A DNA stretch of 64,000 bases from Monoraphidium neglectum (lineage: Eukaryota; Chlorophyta; Chlorophyceae; Sphaeropleales; Selenastraceae): assembly GCF_000611645.1 (NCBI RefSeq), contig NW_014013625.1, forward strand, positions 1 through 64,000, written 5' to 3'. Of this stretch, positions 62,851 through 64,000 are shown in pieces (position 1 is the first letter of the stretch; each line of letters begins with the position of its first letter). The notes below the pieces were generated by a model. The model was not told the DNA's origin. It worked only from the letters and a program-made list of their open reading frames with translations, and did no database searches. The position numbers and the translations under genes are program-made.

Positions 62851-64000
62851 GAGGTAAGGCCGTCTTTGACGGACAAGACGTCATAGACGGTCTAAGGTCA
62901 CTTAAGTAACGAATCATCTTCGATGATTATCGACAGCGGCCATGGCTAGGCCGTCCAAGACGGCTGAGCCATCTTTAGATGGCTGAGGACATCATAGATG
63001 GCTAGGGCTGAGAAGCTCTCGACATCTTAGATGTCGAGCCATTTTCGATGGCTAGCGCATGAAACAGGGCCTTGAGGTGCAAAAGCAGATCAAGCATGTT
63101 TTTCACAAACAAATCTATAAAGTATGTCCTTTAAGAACAGGTTTACACAGTCTAATTTTATTAGATATCAAGCTCGTTAATGACTGAATCACTGCGCGAT
63201 TACATCATTAACGAGCTTGTCTATTAACATTTAATATCTTAAGTTTGAGACCTGCTTGTCACTTTTTCATGAACAATTTGATTGAAACATGTCTTTCATA
63301 AACAAATTTATAAAGTATGTTCTTCATAAATAAATTCATGAAATATGTCCTAGATGCGCTAAAAGGGTCATCATAAATGACGAGGGCCACTAAGGGTGGC
63401 CCAAGGCCACTAAAGTGTCTCTTGGGCAATTTAGGTAGCGAGGGCCCCTTAGGGGCCCTCAGGCCAAAGGCCTTCGGGTTCGAGGGCCACCAAAGTGGCC
63501 CTAGAAAGCCCCCTTAGGGGCTCTAGGGACCCCTAAGGGGTCGAGGGCCTAAGGGCCCTCCGGGCCACCTTAGTGGCCCACGAGCCTTTAGGCCCGGGGG
63601 TTTACCCGAGCCTAAAGGCCCTAGTGCGCCACTTAAGTGGCGCAAGGTCCTTAGGACCCTAAGGTCTTTGGACCCTCAGGGTTACGAGGGGCCGCCTTAG
63701 GGCCGCCAAAGGCGGCTGCCTCGCGGCCTCCAAAGGCCTTTGGCCCTAGACCCCTTAAGAGTCCTTAAGGCCCAGGGCCTTCGTGCCCCCCTAGGCCACT
63801 AAAGTGGCCTTAGCCGCGACCGCGGCCCTAAGGCCAAAGGCCTTCGGGTCCGAGGGCCACTTTGGTGGCTCTAGAGAGCCCCCTTAGGGGCTGGGCCTTT
63901 AGGCCCTAGAGAACATCGATCAGGGCGCCTTTATAAACCAATTTGTAAAGTGTGTTCTTCTAAAGCAAGTTCATGATGTATCATTTCATTAGAAATCAAG
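62851..64000. repeat. terminal spacer with palindromes
   Basis: No gene to the window end. Palindromes at 62860-63065 and 63360-63920 flank an AT-rich part (63070-63350) containing a long hairpin at about 63170-63218 and several ATGAA(C/T)AA(A/G)TT(C/T)AT(G/A)AA phrases. Confidence 0.6.
63170..63218. repeat. perfect 14-15 bp inverted repeat, long hairpin
   Basis: CAAGCTCGTTAATGA and its reverse complement TCATTAACGAGCTTG flank about 20 bases. This arm is longer than the common 6-9 bp palindrome arms and not GC-rich. Confidence 0.8.

Overview
This is most of a mitochondrial genome from a green alga (chlorophyte type). It encodes nad1, nad2, nad4, nad5, nad6, cob, cox1, atp9, a probable rps4, 17 tRNAs, and parts of the mitochondrial rRNAs. 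The standard genetic code fits: nad2, nad4, nad5 and nad6 end in TAG, cox1 ends in TGA, and cob, nad1 and atp9 end in TAA. I cannot name the genus. Retention of atp9, rps4 and many tRNAs argues against a Chlamydomonas/Volvox-type genome, although broken rRNAs and GC-rich palindromes are reminiscent of that group.

Layout. From 1 to 9.3 kb (+ strand): trnfM, atp9, the 3' part of rnl (domains IV-VI, three introns), a separate rnl domain III piece, trnA and trnE. From 10.4 to 52.3 kb (- strand): nad5, cox1 (six exons), a tRNA/nad4 block (trnL, trnR, trnC, trnV, an rnl domain II-like piece, nad4, trnS, trnQ, rps4, trnL, trnP, trnF, an rns-like piece), cob (four exons) and nad6. From 52.8 to 62.7 kb (+ strand): trnY, trnH, nad1, a split trnM, trnK, nad2 and trnS. 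The strands diverge between nad6 and trnY, a likely transcription start region, and converge between trnE and nad5.

Three things dominate the sequence. (1) Introns: twelve intact-looking ones. Nine belong to group II (three in cob, three in cox1, one each in nad5, nad1 and trnM) plus two group II and one group I in rnl, and cox1 carries two further group I introns with LAGLIDADG genes; the full tally is eleven group II and three group I. Nine of the group II introns share nearly the same 5' end, domain V and 3' end, so one ribozyme family has spread to many sites, including a tRNA. (2) Group II intron proteins (reverse transcriptase/maturase, HNH) survive in all states of decay, several broken by inserted palindromes. 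(3) Short GC-rich or mixed palindromes fill nearly every spacer and intron and have also entered reading frames (nad2, rps4, nad4 C-terminus, intron proteins). The respiratory genes encode complex I, III, IV and ATP synthase subunits; the tRNAs, rRNA pieces and rps4 serve mitochondrial translation. A 379-base run of N sits inside a 15-bp tandem repeat near 59.3 kb.
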